Below, in pieces: positions 41,681 to 53,139 of a DNA stretch of 64,000 bases. Position numbers and translations under genes: made by a program. This DNA is from Diphasiastrum complanatum (lineage: Eukaryota; Streptophyta; Lycopodiopsida; Lycopodiales; Lycopodiaceae), in NCBI GenBank assembly GCA_029204225.1, contig CM055102.1, forward strand, positions 8,877,456 through 8,941,455, written 5' to 3'. How positions within the stretch are numbered: position 1 is the first letter of the stretch; every line of letters begins with the position of its first letter. The notes under the pieces were generated by a model. It was not told the DNA's origin, ran no database searches, and saw only the letters and a list, made by a program, of their open reading frames with translations.

Positions 41681-42385
41681 TTACATGGCTTTGAAGTTGG
41701 GGTGGCCCAACCTTTTGTGCCATAGTTCCACCTTTTGTATCTCCACCTTTACCAAGGCAAAACTCTCCACTACAATATCAAGATCAATCTTAAACAATCT
41801 ACCTTGCTTAAAGCCTTTAGCTATACATTCATCATTTCTAAAAATGGAACAAACTCCATGCTTAAATTGTACATCAAGGCCTTTATCCATTACTTGGCCA
41901 ACACTAAGCAGATTCTTAGTTAACTTAGGAACATGAAGAACATTCTCAAGATTCGTCCTTTTGGATGATCCAACATACAATGGAATGGTTCCTATTCCAC
42001 TTATCTTACATTCTTGACTACTTGAAGTAAAGATTGATCTATGTACATCACTGTAAGAAAGTAAAGTGAAAAAAATGTTCTTTTGATATGTCATGTGGGA
42101 GCTAGCCCGACTATCATTCCACCCAGAATCATTGGTGTTGCCCTTGGATGATGGAGGTTTGTTGGAAACCATCAAAGAAGACTCTTCTTCATCATCCTCC
42201 TCCTCCTGATGTGCAATGTTGCTTTGTTTGCTCTCTTGTGCCTTATTTTTCTTGAGACATTCTGATGCAAAATGTCCTTTCTTTTCACAGAAAAAACATT
42301 TGACTTGGACTTTCTTTGATCTTGCCCTTTGAGCTTGAAGCATCATCCTCTTCCTTGGTCTCCTTGAAGTGCTTCTTCTTTCCAT
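41681..42385 (-). pseudogene. Copia A zinc knuckle, protease and pre-integrase
   Basis: The zinc knuckle CFFCEKKGHFASEC is intact at 42257-42298. The retropepsin site reads WNDSRASSHMT, where the catalytic DSGA has become DSRA. A2 still has DSGA. SSQECKISGIGTIPLYVGSS, LENVLHVPKLTKNLLSVGQV and KVELWHKRLGHPNFKAM complete protease and pre-integrase. The changed glycine next to the catalytic Asp likely inactivates it. Confidence 0.92.
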
Positions 42386-42433
42386 TGTCTTCTTCTTGCC
42401 TTTGAATGAGAAATTTTCTTTCTCATCACCATC

Positions 42434-43036
42434 TTACAGAGACATAGAATTCATTCTTGCATTGGTGTGCATCATCCTACACTCTTCAACCACGAATACA
42501 CTATGAAGTTTTTTTGTAGTGGGCAAAGTGTCTTGGATTGCAAAGCTTTGGACCAAATTAGAAAACCCTAGATCATTAAGGACAATCTGAACACACTCTC
42601 CATCTTGAATTTTCTCTCCAATGGAAGCTAACTCCCTTTTTAGAGATTTGATTCTGAGCACATAAGCCTGTGCACTCTCATCACTCCTCTTCATGCTTTG
42701 TAGAATCTGATTCCTAAGCATGAGAACCCTCGAAGTGTTACTAGAATTATAGATTGATTTTAAAGATTTCCAAGCCTCTTTAGCACTTTTACATGATGAC
42801 ACTTCCCTTAGAAGATCATTGCTCACATTCATTTTCACACAACAAAGTGCTAGCCTAGATCTCTTCTTGTATCTCACTAATTCCTGTGCACCTAGAGGTT
42901 CATCTTCATCATCAATTAGAAACTCATAAAGATCCTAGAGCACCATGAGTGACTCCATCATAACTTTCCAGATAGCATAATTGGTAGAGTTTAATCTCTC
43001 ACTAGCTTCTAGAAGGTATGCTCCAACTGATCCCAT
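42434..43036 (-). pseudogene. Copia A gag
   Basis: The start ATG at 43036 gives MGSVGAYLLEASERLNSTNY then AIWKV, matching A2 from its ATG at 50700. An in-frame TAG lies after SLMVL where A2 has CAG. The open part 42434-42877 has KKSRLALCCVKMN-like codons, SSCKSAKEAWKSLKSIYNSS and AYVLRIKSLKRELASIGEKI, the UBN2 gag fold. Gag coats the RNA particle in the cytoplasm. Confidence 0.9.
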
Positions 43037-43657
43037 CTTACTAGTGAAATTCTACACACAAGGTATATACTTGATTGAGCTTGAAACTCACAAAGGTTTC
43101 TAACTTGCAGTGTTCCACTTAAATTTGATTTATAATCCAACAGATGGACTTGTAATCATAATTCTATCACTCCCTCACAAGGTTGGAATGAAGATAAGAT
43201 GAAGTGAACACTACTCTCAAGCAAATCTTGCCAATCTTGGCTAGTTTTGGACAATAGAATGACTCTATCTCTCTCTATATCACTTTGATGTACTTTCAAG
43301 AGCTATTTTTCACTTTAAGAGGGCTTGAATTCAGCCTAGATTAATTAGTTATCACGAATTAAATCCAAAACTAATTAATATCAAGTGATCTTGGTAGATT
43401 ATCTTAGGATTTGCACCAAAAATTACTCACACTGACTCCAGATGAAATTACAGTGATCCAATGAATATAGGGATTTAAATGCTGGTTTAGAATTGCCCAC
43501 GTGTGTGAACAGTACAGATTTTGATCCAAAAATTATTTGGCATCAAATTCCCTCATCAAAACTTGGATACTAGCTCGCCCTTCCAATACTAGCTTTTTGC
43601 AACAAAAACCTACTAAAACTGGATTAGTCTTAAACACTGATCAATAGCCTTGTACTT

Positions 43658-43670
43658 GGCTCTGATACCA
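43658..43670 (-). other. Copia A primer-binding site
   Basis: On minus TGGTATCAGAGCC directly follows the LTR end CAACA. It is the canonical initiator-Met tRNA site. Confidence 0.95.
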
Positions 43671-44346
43671 TGTTGAAAGTACAGTACTAAGGACCATAAA
43701 TGGATCTTTGAATGATCCACAAGGTTGATTGTGTGCTTGATTAACAATCTATCAGATACTAGTCAACAAATCAAGATCTAGTTTAGCAACTCAACAGAAA
43801 ACAAGTAGAGACAATCAAAGCACTGATTAAAAACTTAATCCTTAGTTCACACATGTGAAAAGCAAGCTGTTGTATGGACTATAGACAGAGTTTGAAGTGT
43901 GCCAAAACTAGGTTTCATTGGAATCAATCACTATCATCATACAGAGAGAGAAAATTCGAGTTTCTCCTTGAGGCTCCAAAAAGTTTCTATCTTCTCACTA
44001 TGGAGAATGGAAATACATAGTAAAAGACACTTCCTTTGCAAAGTTAGATGAAAATCCAACATGTAATAAGAAAGTAGACTCAACTTTCTTGCCCCTAGCC
44101 TTGATCCTAGAGTCATGCTTGGTAGGTGCATGGTAGGTACGAATCTCATCATAAATCAAGGTCTAGATCCTACAAAGTAGAAATCACTACCAAATGGACA
44201 CAACCACTCCTCTTGACTCATGGTAACCTACATTAGGTGTATATTGCCATGTGGCACTTTGGCCATACAAGTGACTAACAAGAAATATTGACAATATGTA
44301 CAATATTCTACATGGCTAGATTTGCCAATGTAGGCAATTTTTCACA
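43671..44346 (-). repeat. 5' LTR of copia A
   Basis: 676 bases matching 38381-39068. The plus strand reads TGTTGAAAGTACAG to AATTTTTCACA. TSD side: AAAGACCC of fragment E follows. Confidence 0.92.
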
Positions 44347-44563
44347 AAAGACCCTATTAAATTCAATACATTGAAGGTGGAGATGAGATTCTATCTAACG
44401 TGCCATGGATTCTTACAAAAAAACAACTCTCACATGTTAAACATGTCATAAAACAAATTAGAACTCCAACATGCTATGCACATTCTTTATGCAAATCATT
44501 TACCAAAGATGGTAAATTAAGTGGATTTAAATCGCATGATTGGCATAAGATGTTGCAATTCAT
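44347..44563 (+). pseudogene. CACTA fragment E, right part (DUF4218)
   Basis: It continues from 38380 with KDPIKFNT-type codons and, in 44400-44560, PWILTKKQLSHVKHVIKQIR, SLCKSFTKDGKLSGFK and HDWHKMLQFI. This parallels copy B 18762-18944. The match ends at AATTCAT, where a new CACTA terminus begins. Confidence 0.88.
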
Positions 44564-44579
44564 CACTACAAGAAAAGTG

Positions 44580-44980
44580 CATAGAAAGGGTGGCCAAAAA
44601 CCTCCATTTAGATCAGTTTAAAGGGCGGTTTTTGGTATCTGCCCTTTAATCCATTGGCCGCCTTTCCAACGTTGCCCTTTAAACCATTGCTTTAAGGGCG
44701 GCTTTTGGTTGCGCTATAATTTTTCTTAAAAGGCGGCTTGTAGCCACCTTATATGCATAGTTTTAAGGGGGGAAAAGATAATCAAAGGGCGATTTTTGGC
44801 CCCCCTATAAACTTGCTTAAAGGGTGGCTTTTAGCCACATTTTATGAACATTACTAACAACTAAAATAAGGTTAAAGGGCGGCTTTTGGCCGCCCTTTAT
44901 TCACTCACACAAGCTAAAAAAAAATAGAGCCGCCCTTTAAACCAAATTTAATGGTGGTTTAAAGGGCGGTCTATACTTGT
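44580..44980. repeat. Subterminal palindromic repeats of J
   Basis: The motif AAAGGGCGGCTTTTGGCC and its complement GGCCGCCCTTT recur at least ten times with small changes. They form imperfect palindromes every 30-60 bases. Such arrays next to a CACTA end are the expected accessory-protein binding region. Confidence 0.85.
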
Positions 44981-45816
44981 CATTGTGCCTTTTTGTCAAA
45001 AAAAAGAAATTGGGCTGACTTTTATGCACATTTTTTAGTTATTAAAAAAAGAATAAAAGTGTCACTTTTTTACACTCTACAAACATGTTAGTTAAAAAGC
45101 GATTTTGGCCACCCGTTAATAAGACAGTTTATGCTTCTCATTTTGTCTCTTTGTAAGAACATCCAAACATCACCCCTACACTACCATTATTAATGCCCTT
45201 TTAAATAAGGTTTGCAAAAATAATCGAGTGACTAAGAACTCCTTTGTGGATTGACAATAAAAAAAGATTGGCAATTATTTGTTGCCCTTTTGTGTGGTGT
45301 ACAAAACCAAGAGAAAAACAAAAACCATTGCCTATACCATTCATAATTTTTATTTAAAGATAACAACACTTTTGTGATGAGATGCATAAGAGTAAAAGAG
45401 TGGCCAATTGTGATTCTCTCTCTATGCCAACATTCAATCATTGTTCAAAAGACAATTTTTGGCCTTTTTTCAAACATTTAAATATTATAGAGTGATTTTC
45501 TTATCTATTTCCCTTAAAAGAAGTTCAATGTATTGTTTCAAAGTACTCTTTCTATGATGTATGCAAGAATGTTAAATGGGTGGACAAAGCCATCATTTGA
45601 ACCTATAATAAATATCGTTAGCCATAACATATGAAAACAACAACGAAGATAATCACTTTCGCATCCAACTTAGAAATTATTTAAAATGAAATTTTTTTTT
45701 TACTCTCTTTATGATTGTCATTATTTACACACTTTATGTCAACATCATAGAAATATTTTAACATGTTAATTAATGAATAACATTGAGATACAATACGTCA
45801 TTTCAAATCGTTACAA

Positions 45817-46015
45817 TTAAACACTCGATTTTAAAAGCCATGTCTTAGGCCATGGAACAAATAAGCCACAAGCATACTCTAATGTAGTACACTCTTCATT
45901 ATATTTTGGGAGTCCTTTCGGTTCAAATACTTCATCAACCTTGATTAAATAATAGCCCTTTCCACTAGGCCTACAATTCCATGTTGTTTTTGGGACCTTT
46001 ACTTTCTAGTGTGCC
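45817..46015 (-). pseudogene. Transposase_24 (Ptta/En/Spm) exon, element J
   Basis: The minus strand encodes KVPKTTWNCRPSGKGYYLIK, VDEVFEPKGLPKYNEECTTL and FVPWPKTWLLKS before a stop at 45817. This resembles the C-terminal part of plant CACTA accessory proteins (V.VDEV......P.P.......G.F..WP..LV). It is transcribed toward the J terminus at 44564, making that terminus the 3' end. Confidence 0.55.
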
Positions 46016-46249
46016 TCGTGCAACCAATTTTTTTTTTTTTCTGATATTAAGTACATTGACCATAGCATTCAAGTGAAGAGCCTATTTCATGCGAAATAAC
46101 AAATGAGAATAATGACAAATCTATTTCCAAATATAGGATTATAAAATATACTTAGAAAAATTAGGAAAATAAGAACTTGATCATTACTTATTTTTTTCAT
46201 GATTATTTCCACTTTTAATCTATAATTTGATTCAACATAGGTTATAAAA

Positions 46250-46285
<36 letters not shown>

Positions 46286-46680
46286 ATATATATACGTTTA
46301 ATAAGTGACATGTTGTAAAGGATTTTTTCTCGTCGTAATCATGCTACACTAAAAACTTAGAAGCAATATTTACCCCTTTATTTATTCCATTTGCTTGGAT
46401 GAGTAATTTTTTTTTCACTCTAATCACATCTCCTTTGTTTTGAGCATGTCCCAAAATCTTCTCCTGAAAAAAATTCATTAAATATACATATCAATAGAAA
46501 TTTGTATATGCAATATACAGTTTACACATATGTTTTAATACTAACTTCAACACTAAGTTGATGATTTTTACAAAACTACTTGATGAATATCTAAGTTGTA
46601 AATCAATTCATTTTAAATTTAAAATATTGTGTTTTACATATATTGATACACCATTATTTATTTACATGTATTTGAGAAGA

Positions 46681-46722
<42 letters not shown>

Positions 46723-47418
46723 ATGTGCGTGCGTGCATGCGCGCATGTGTGTGTGTGTGTGTGATAATATTTAAAAATGATATAAAATGTTCATATGATT
46801 GAAACATATCTCTGTAGTAGTTTTGAATTTTCTCTTTTTGAAAAAATTGCTTGATATTAATGGTTGTGATATACACATAAAGTGTCATATATTTAATATT
46901 AAGAAATATAATATCTACCTCATTTTTTACTCTTATTTTTATAAAATAAATATAATACTAATAATATTGTCATAAGGTATGCAATATCAAGCAAACATCA
47001 TTTCTAATCACACAATTGGCAAAATTTTCTTCTCCATAGAAAACATACCTTATTTGATTCCAATGCACATGCACTCCTAGACATAGGGCTAGGTGACATG
47101 AGTGACATTGCAGGATAATCCTAAACATGAATTTTTTTTTTTCGGATAACGTATATTGATATACTTAGTGATTCAATGATGACAATAGTAATGTCAACAA
47201 GTCCATCATCTAAAAAAAAACCATTTTAAAACGTAATAATCATTTGTACATACATTTTTTGGCACTTTGTGAGTATTAGGACTATAGTATAAACAATAGA
47301 GCTTGTTCCTAGAGCCTACCAATAAAATACTAATTTTTATTTGTTTGTTGATTTTCATAAATGACATAATATGAATAATGCAAGAGCATTGAAATTTAAC
47401 AAGATACATCCAATATGC

Positions 47419-47510
<92 letters not shown>

Positions 47511-48160
47511 TGCATACCTAATTTATTGACTTGTCATGCACATTTTTGTGAGTACCAGGGCTACTAGACACAATAGAATTTGTGGTATGAATCTAAAAGC
47601 TCAAAGTCCCATTCTAAGAACAACTTATAATATTTGAGCACATGTCATTGCACGTACAATCTTGCAAGCATCTAAATTACTAGATTATTTGACATGAGTC
47701 TAAAAAGTACAAAAAACAATTGTTGATTTGCAATATAATAGTTTTTTCTTCTTCTCTACATACTATATTAAGGGCTTTATTTTTGGCAATACATATTACA
47801 AATACCTTGTTTGATGGATTTTGTAATGTTTCATTTTGAAAAGAAACACCAAATAATGTTTTAGTTGGATAAAAAATACCATCTGGTGTTTTTTCTTCTC
47901 CAACTTTTGTCTCTCTACAAAAGAACAATTTTCTTAGTGTTCATATATAAAATGTTAATCATAATATGTTTATTTATCTAGTTTTTAGTTTTATTTAAAA
48001 CATTTTTAGATTTTCACCAAACGTGAGATTGTGAAGATTTCTGCGCACAAGACAACTCATCAATCACCTTGCAAAATATGACACATAACTTTTTGGATTC
48101 AATAATTATAATGTCATATGATATGACCATCATGTCATTTGCCTGATTAAAAAAATTACA
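46016..48160. other. Intron-like interior of J with microsatellites
   Basis: AT-rich, no recognised exon. Microsatellites: GT at 46253-46282, 46683-46722 and 46747-46763, and GA at 47420-47507. The ORFs at 46558-46764 and 46658-46888 only translate the GT arrays. Confidence 0.6.
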
Positions 48161-48490
48161 AACCTATTTGCATATGTGGTGAGCTCTCCTTCTTTTATCT
48201 TTCCATAACCTTTAGATGTTTGTGCTTTATAAAAAACCTCTATAGCTCTTGGCTCTCGTTCAAGATCTTTTTTTCTAAAAGACACGTAAGAAAACATTAC
48301 TTAATGACTTATAAACATAGAATTTATTAGTTAGATTTATTAAAACATTAAAGCATGAATAACAACCAAACATGAAAACAGTGAGGTTTATATTATCAAT
48401 TCTTCTCTTACACCCGTATATCCAAGATGTTCCACATGTGTAAGATTATTTTGTTTGGAATGATTATTTATGTTCCTTTCTTTCATGACC
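48160..48490 (-). pseudogene. Transposase_24-like exons, element J
   Basis: Two short exon-like pieces on minus. About 48380-48480 encodes NNHSKQNNLTHVEHLGYTGV then REELI (family pattern N..NRSK....H..G..SY). About 48180-48290 encodes RKKDLEREPRAIEVFYKAQT then SKGYGKIKEGEL (pattern .....G..P....F...H....G.....A). Separations and phases suggest introns. Weak but ordered as expected for one gene with 45817-46015. Confidence 0.45.
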
Positions 48491-49206
48491 TGTGATAAGT
48501 TTAACATACATAACTACATATGACATCTCTATCCAAATTTAAGCCAAATTATAATTTGCAACATACTATCTATTAACATAGTAAAAAAAAAATCAAAACT
48601 ATACCAATTCCTTCTTTTTTAATATTTTTTTTATTGAGCACAATAATATGCTTGTAAAATTATATTAAGTCTCAATTCAAGATTTGCACCTCAATGCTTC
48701 AAATTGAATTTTAGGACACATGCTTGTCTATCTAAGGTGGAAAAAATCAAATGCTTGTTTGTCTAAGAAATTACTTCAAATGCTTGCATAAAGATATTAC
48801 CTCTTAGGAAGAAAATCAAAAATATGTTTGTAATATGGTACCTCTCTCTCAAATATATCTGTAATAATATTTTATTTTGGCTCTTTTTTTTAGCACCCTT
48901 AATAACTTCAACATAATTCTAAGCATCGAACCTATTTTTCAATTGTGACCATTAGTGCCACATCTACGAGGTTTTGTGTAGTCCAGGATGAAGATTACCT
49001 AAAAGGTCTAATACGTATTTCTTTCCAAGTAGATCGTATACATCCTTCCAAATTTTGGTGGTTTTTAGTAATGGATAGGATACAATTGAAGATGTTGATG
49101 CGTAAGACCAAGCAAAAAAGTGTTGGTAAGATCCAAATCGTGAAAGAAGAAAAAAATGTCTGTATGCTAAATTTGAAACTTCCTCCATAAGAAAATACTA
49201 GGCCAA
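48491..49206. other. Unassigned sequence of J
   Basis: AT-rich. 48945-49190 is open on both strands (plus: SFQVDRIHPSKFWWFLVMDR). Neither frame has a known motif. It may be the 5' exon region of the minus-strand ORF. Confidence 0.3.
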
Positions 49207-49418
49207 ACTAGGAGAAAAATGACGGCCAAAAATTGTCACTTAAACTGATTTTAATGACAATTTTGAGGGTCGTCATTCAATCCATGTCATTAAAACCAAT
49301 GGTTTGAAATGACGGCCAAAAACCGTCATTTATGTTATCTTAAATGACGGCCAATAAAGCCATCATTTATTTATTTTAAATCTAATAGAAATGATGACCA
49401 AAAACCCTCATTTAAACC
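49207..49418. mobile_element. CACTA terminus K with subterminal repeats
   Basis: CTAGGAGAAAAATGACGG resembles a CACTA end (compare CACTACAAGAAAAG of J), preceded by CAAA instead of CA. Six copies of AAATGACGGCCAAAAACCGT-type words in both orientations follow. The array is cut by copia A2 at 49419. The repeat word differs from that of J, so it is probably a different CACTA family. Confidence 0.6.
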
Positions 49419-50076
49419 TGTGAAAAATTGCCTGCATTGGCAAATCTAGCCATGTAGAATATTGTATATTTTGTCAATATTTTTTGTTAGACACCTGAAT
49501 GGCCAAAGTGCCACTTGTCAATCCACACCTAATGTAGGTTACCATGAGATTCCTACTTTGTAGGATCTAGACCATGATTTATGATGAGATTTGTACCTAC
49601 CATGCACCTACCAAGCATGACTCTTGGATCTAGGCTAGGGTTTTCACATTAGGACAAGAAAGTTGAGTCTACTTCCATATTACATGCTGGATTTTCACCT
49701 AACTTTGCAAAGGAAGTGTCTTTTACTATGTATTCCCATTCTCCATAATGAGAAGATAGAAACTTTTTGGAGCCTCAAGGAGAAACTCGGATTTTCTCTC
49801 TCTATATGGTGATTGTGATTGATTCCAATGCAACTAAGCCTTTGGACACTTTAAACTCTATCTATAGGCCATACTATAGCCTCATTTACACACGTGTGAA
49901 ATCGGATTTTAGTTTATGATCAATGATCTGATTGTCTCTACTTGTTTTCTATCAAGCTGCTAAACTAGATCTTGTTTTCTGATTACTAGTATCTGATAGA
50001 TTGTTTAACAAACACACAATCAACCTTGTGGATCATTCAAACTCCATTTATGGTCCTTAGTACTATACTTTTTACA
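49419..50076 (+). repeat. 5' LTR of copia A2
   Basis: 658 bases, TGTGAAAAATTGCC to CTTTTTACA. It corresponds to the A LTRs in reverse orientation with scattered changes. Confidence 0.92.
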
Positions 50077-50089
50077 TGGTATCAGAGCC
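50077..50089 (+). other. Copia A2 primer-binding site
   Basis: TGGTATCAGAGCC, identical to that of copia A and directly after the LTR. Confidence 0.95.
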
Positions 50090-50699
50090 AAGTACAAGGC
50101 TATTGATCAATGTTTGAAACTAATCCAGTTTTAGCAAGTTTTCGGTGCAAAAAGCTAGTATTGGAAGGGTGAGCTGGTATCCTGGGGATTTGATCCCAAA
50201 CTTTTTGTGGATCAAAATCCATACTGTTCACACATGTGGGCAACTATGAACTAGCATTTAAACCCCCATATTCATTGGACCACTGTAATTTAATCTAGTG
50301 TCAGTTTGATGTAATTTTTTGTGCAAATCCTAGGATAGGTTATCAAGATCACTTGCCATTAATTAGTTTTGGATTTAATTCATGATAACTAATTAATCTA
50401 GGCTGATTTCAGACCTTCTTAAAGTGGAAACTAGGTCTAGAAAGTACATCAAAGTGAAAGAGAGAGATAGAGTCATTCTATTGTCCAAAAATAGCCAAGA
50501 TTGGCAAGATTTGCTTGAGAGTAGTTTTCATTTCATCTTATCTTCATTCCAGCTTTGTGAGGGAGTGCTAGAACTGTGATTACAAGTCCATCTGTTGGAT
50601 TAGAAGTCAATATTTGAGTGAAACACTGCAAGTTAGAAACCTTTGTGAGGTTCAAGCTCAACCAAATCTATATCTTGTGTGTAGAATCTCACTAGTAAG

Positions 50700-51535
50700 A
50701 TGGGATCAATGGGAGCCTACCTTCTAAAAGCTAGTGAGAGGTTAAATTCTACCAATTATGCTATTTGGAAAGTGAGGATGGAGTCACTCATGGTGGTCCA
50801 AGATCTGAATGAGTTTCTAATAGATGATGAAGATGAACCTCTAGGTGCACAGGAATTAGTGAGATACAAGAAGAGGTCTAGGCTTGCACTTCACTGTATT
50901 AAGATGAATGTAAGCAATGATCTTTTGAGGGAAGTATCATCATGTAAAAGTGCTAAAGAGACTTCGAAATCTTTAAAATCTATCTACGAGTCTAGTATCG
51001 CTTTGAGGGTTCTCATGCTTAGGAATCAGATTCTACAAAGCATGAAGAGGAGTGATGAGAGTGCATAGAATTATGTGCTCAGAATCAAGTCTCTCAATAG
51101 GGAGTTAGCTTCCATTGGAGAGAAGATTCAAGATGGTGAGCTTGTTCAGATTGTCTTTAATGGTCTAGGGAGTGACTTTTTAAATTTGGTCCAAAGCTTT
51201 GCAATCCAAGACACTTTGCCCACTATAGAAAAGCTTCATAGTGTATTAGTGGCTGAAGAGTGTAGGATGATGCATACCAATGCAAGAATGAATGTCATTT
51301 CTCTGCAGGATGGTGATGAGAAAGCTAATTTCTCATTCAAAAGAGAAGACCAATGGCAAGAAGAAGCACTTCAAGGAGACCAAGGAGGAGGATGAGGCTT
51401 CAAGCTCAAAGGGCAAGATCAAAGACAAGTCCAAGTACAAATTTTTTTTCTATGGCAAGAAAAGACATTTTGAATCAAAATATCTCAAGAAGACAAAGGC
51501 ACAAGAGAGCAAACAAGGCAAAATCGCACATTAGG
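50700..51535 (+). pseudogene. Copia A2 gag
   Basis: Open from the ATG at 50700 (MGSMGAYLLKASERLNSTNY) to 51068, then a stop (TAG in SDESA-NYV) and a continuation 51075-51395 (RIKSLNRELASIGEKIQDGE). A frameshift leads into the basic tail. The zinc knuckle has lost its cysteines: FFFYGKKRHFESKYLKK replaces the CFFC...H...C of A. RNA binding by this motif is therefore gone. Confidence 0.9.
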
Positions 51536-51936
51536 AGGAGGAGGAGGATGAAGAGTCATCCTTAATGGTTTCCAACAAACCACCATCATCCAAGAGCAAC
51601 ACCAATGATTCTGGGTGGACTGATAGTGGGGCTACTTCCCACATGACATATCAAAGGGACATTTTCTCCACTTTACTTTATTACAAGGATTTACATAGAT
51701 CAATCTATGCTGCAAGTAGTCAAGAATGTAAGATAAGTGGAATAGGAACCATTCCATTGTATGTTGGATCATCCAAAAGAATGAATCTTGAGAATGTTCT
51801 TTATGTTCCTAAGAACCAAGAATCTGCTTAGTGTCGGCCAATTAATGGATAATGGCCTTGATGTACAATTTAAGCATGGAGTTTGTTCCATCCTTAGAAT
51901 GATGAATGTATAGCCAAAGGCTTCAAGCAAGGTATA
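51536..51936 (+). pseudogene. Copia A2 protease
   Basis: Frame 51565-51831 has SGWTDSGATSHMTYQRDIF with the retropepsin DSGA intact, then SSQECKISGIGTIPLYVGSS and NLENVLYVP. A frameshift near NQESA disrupts the following LLSVGQL-type region. Confidence 0.9.
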
Positions 51937-53030
51937 TTGTTTAAGCTTGATGCTAATATTGTAGTGGAGAGTGCTAACTTGGCAAAGGTGGAGCTATGGC
52001 ACAAGAGGTTGGGCCACCCCAACTTCAAAGCCATGGAATCTATGGTTGCAAAGGAGCTTGCAGTTGGACTCCCCAAGCATTTGTCAAAGTGTGGGAAGAG
52101 ATGTGAAGCATGCATCCTCTCAAAGGCTCACAAAATACCCTTCTCAAGATCTACGTCAAGATCAAACTCTCCTCTTGAACTCATCCATTCGGATGTTCAT
52201 AGCTTTTCACATTGGTGGTGCCAAATATTATGTAATCTTCATTGATGACTATTCTAGATATTGTTGGATGTACCTCTTGTCTAGAAAATGAATGGTGTTT
52301 GATTATTTTGTAAAGTTCAAGACTTTGGTAGAAAATCAACTTAGTACCAAGATTAAGGTATTAAGGAGTGATAATGGAGGGAAATATATCTCCAATAAGT
52401 TGATTGACTTTTGTAGTTCTAATGGCATAAAGAGGGAGTTGTCATGTCCGTACACCCCTCAACAAAATGGAGTGAGTGAGAGAAGAAATAGATCTCTTTG
52501 TGAGTGTGCTAAGGCCTTAAGGCTAGATGCTTCTCTATCCAAACCATTTTGGGGTGAAGCAATAACTTGTGCTAATTATTTGTGCAATAAATTGCCAAAC
52601 CAAGCCATTGGAGGAATCACACCATTTGAAGCTCTATTTGGAGAGAAGCCTAATCTCCTTGGATAAGAGGAAGAAGGATGATTCAACATCCATCAACGGC
52701 ATCTTTGTGGGATATGGTGAGAATAACAAAGGATATAGAGTCTTCAATCCCATCACTAGCAAGGTGATAGTGAGTAGGGATGTTATTTTTTATGAAGGAC
52801 ATGCTTGTGATTTGGATGATAATGCTACTAATCATCTTGATGCCAAGGAGCATGCTAGGATGGAGGAGGAGCTTCCAAGTGAAGAAGATCCACCTCAAGA
52901 TGCAAGAACTCCAAGAACTCCAAGAAGATCTACAAGGGCAAGGACCGAGCCATTGAGGCTCACCTATGATGGTCAAGGTGATCAAAGGGAAGGCTCATCA
53001 TCTTTCACATATAATTTCTTACTTCAATGA
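51937..53030 (+). pseudogene. Copia A2 pre-integrase and integrase
   Basis: KVELWHKRLGHPNFKAMESM and KCGKRCEACILSKAHKIPFS give the HHCC finger. HSDVHSF is followed by a frameshift, then FIDDYSRYCWMYLLSRK in the second frame. 52292-52666 has KVLRSDNGGKYISNKLIDFC and YTPQQNGVSERRNRSLCECA (catalytic D and E). A small deletion after GEKPNL shifts the frame into KKDDSTSINGIFVGYGENNK and VIVSRDVIFYEGHAC. Three frame breaks. Confidence 0.92.
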
Positions 53031-53139
53031 TTGATGAACCATTTTGCTATGAGATCTACATGAGGCAAACCGAGGTATGCTATGAGAACTACATGAGGCA
53101 ACTTGAGGGCTTCATCAAGAAGGAAGTTGAGGATAAGAT
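53031..53139 (+). pseudogene. Copia A2 deletion junction and RT scrap
   Basis: DEPFCYE of the linker runs straight into IYMRQ and, after a short internal duplication (CYE-YMRQ occurs twice), QLEGFIKKEVEDK of the RT. In copia A these two places are about 800 bases apart. Hence the RT N-terminus is deleted. The RT match ends at about 53139. Confidence 0.8.

Larger units (their letters stand above)
38381..44346 (-). mobile_element. Copia element A, full structure, 5.97 kb
   Basis: Two LTRs (38381-39068 and 43671-44346), a polypurine tract next to the left LTR, a Met-tRNA primer site next to the right LTR, and gag, protease, integrase, RT and RNase H in copia order on the minus strand. It sits inside CACTA fragment E. 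Flanks GAAAG and AAAGA share four bases of an imperfect target duplication, and joining them approximates the copy B sequence (GTGAAAAGACCC). Stops and lost catalytic residues make it non-autonomous now. A2 at 49419-54042 is a relative in the opposite orientation. Confidence 0.92.
44564..49206. mobile_element. CACTA element J (left terminus and body)
   Basis: CACTACAAGAAAAG at 44564 is a textbook CACTA terminus and lies exactly where homology of fragment E to copy B breaks off. Subterminal repeats follow to about 44960, and Transposase_24-like exons on the minus strand lie further in. The expected right terminus (TTTTCTTGTAGTG) and the continuation of E were not found, so the element is cut short before or at 49206. 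The end given is the start of the next terminus-like sequence. Confidence 0.7.

Noticed and set aside
46558-46888. Overlapping ORFs rich in Cys-Val or Thr-His
   Set aside because: They translate the GT microsatellite at 46683-46763.
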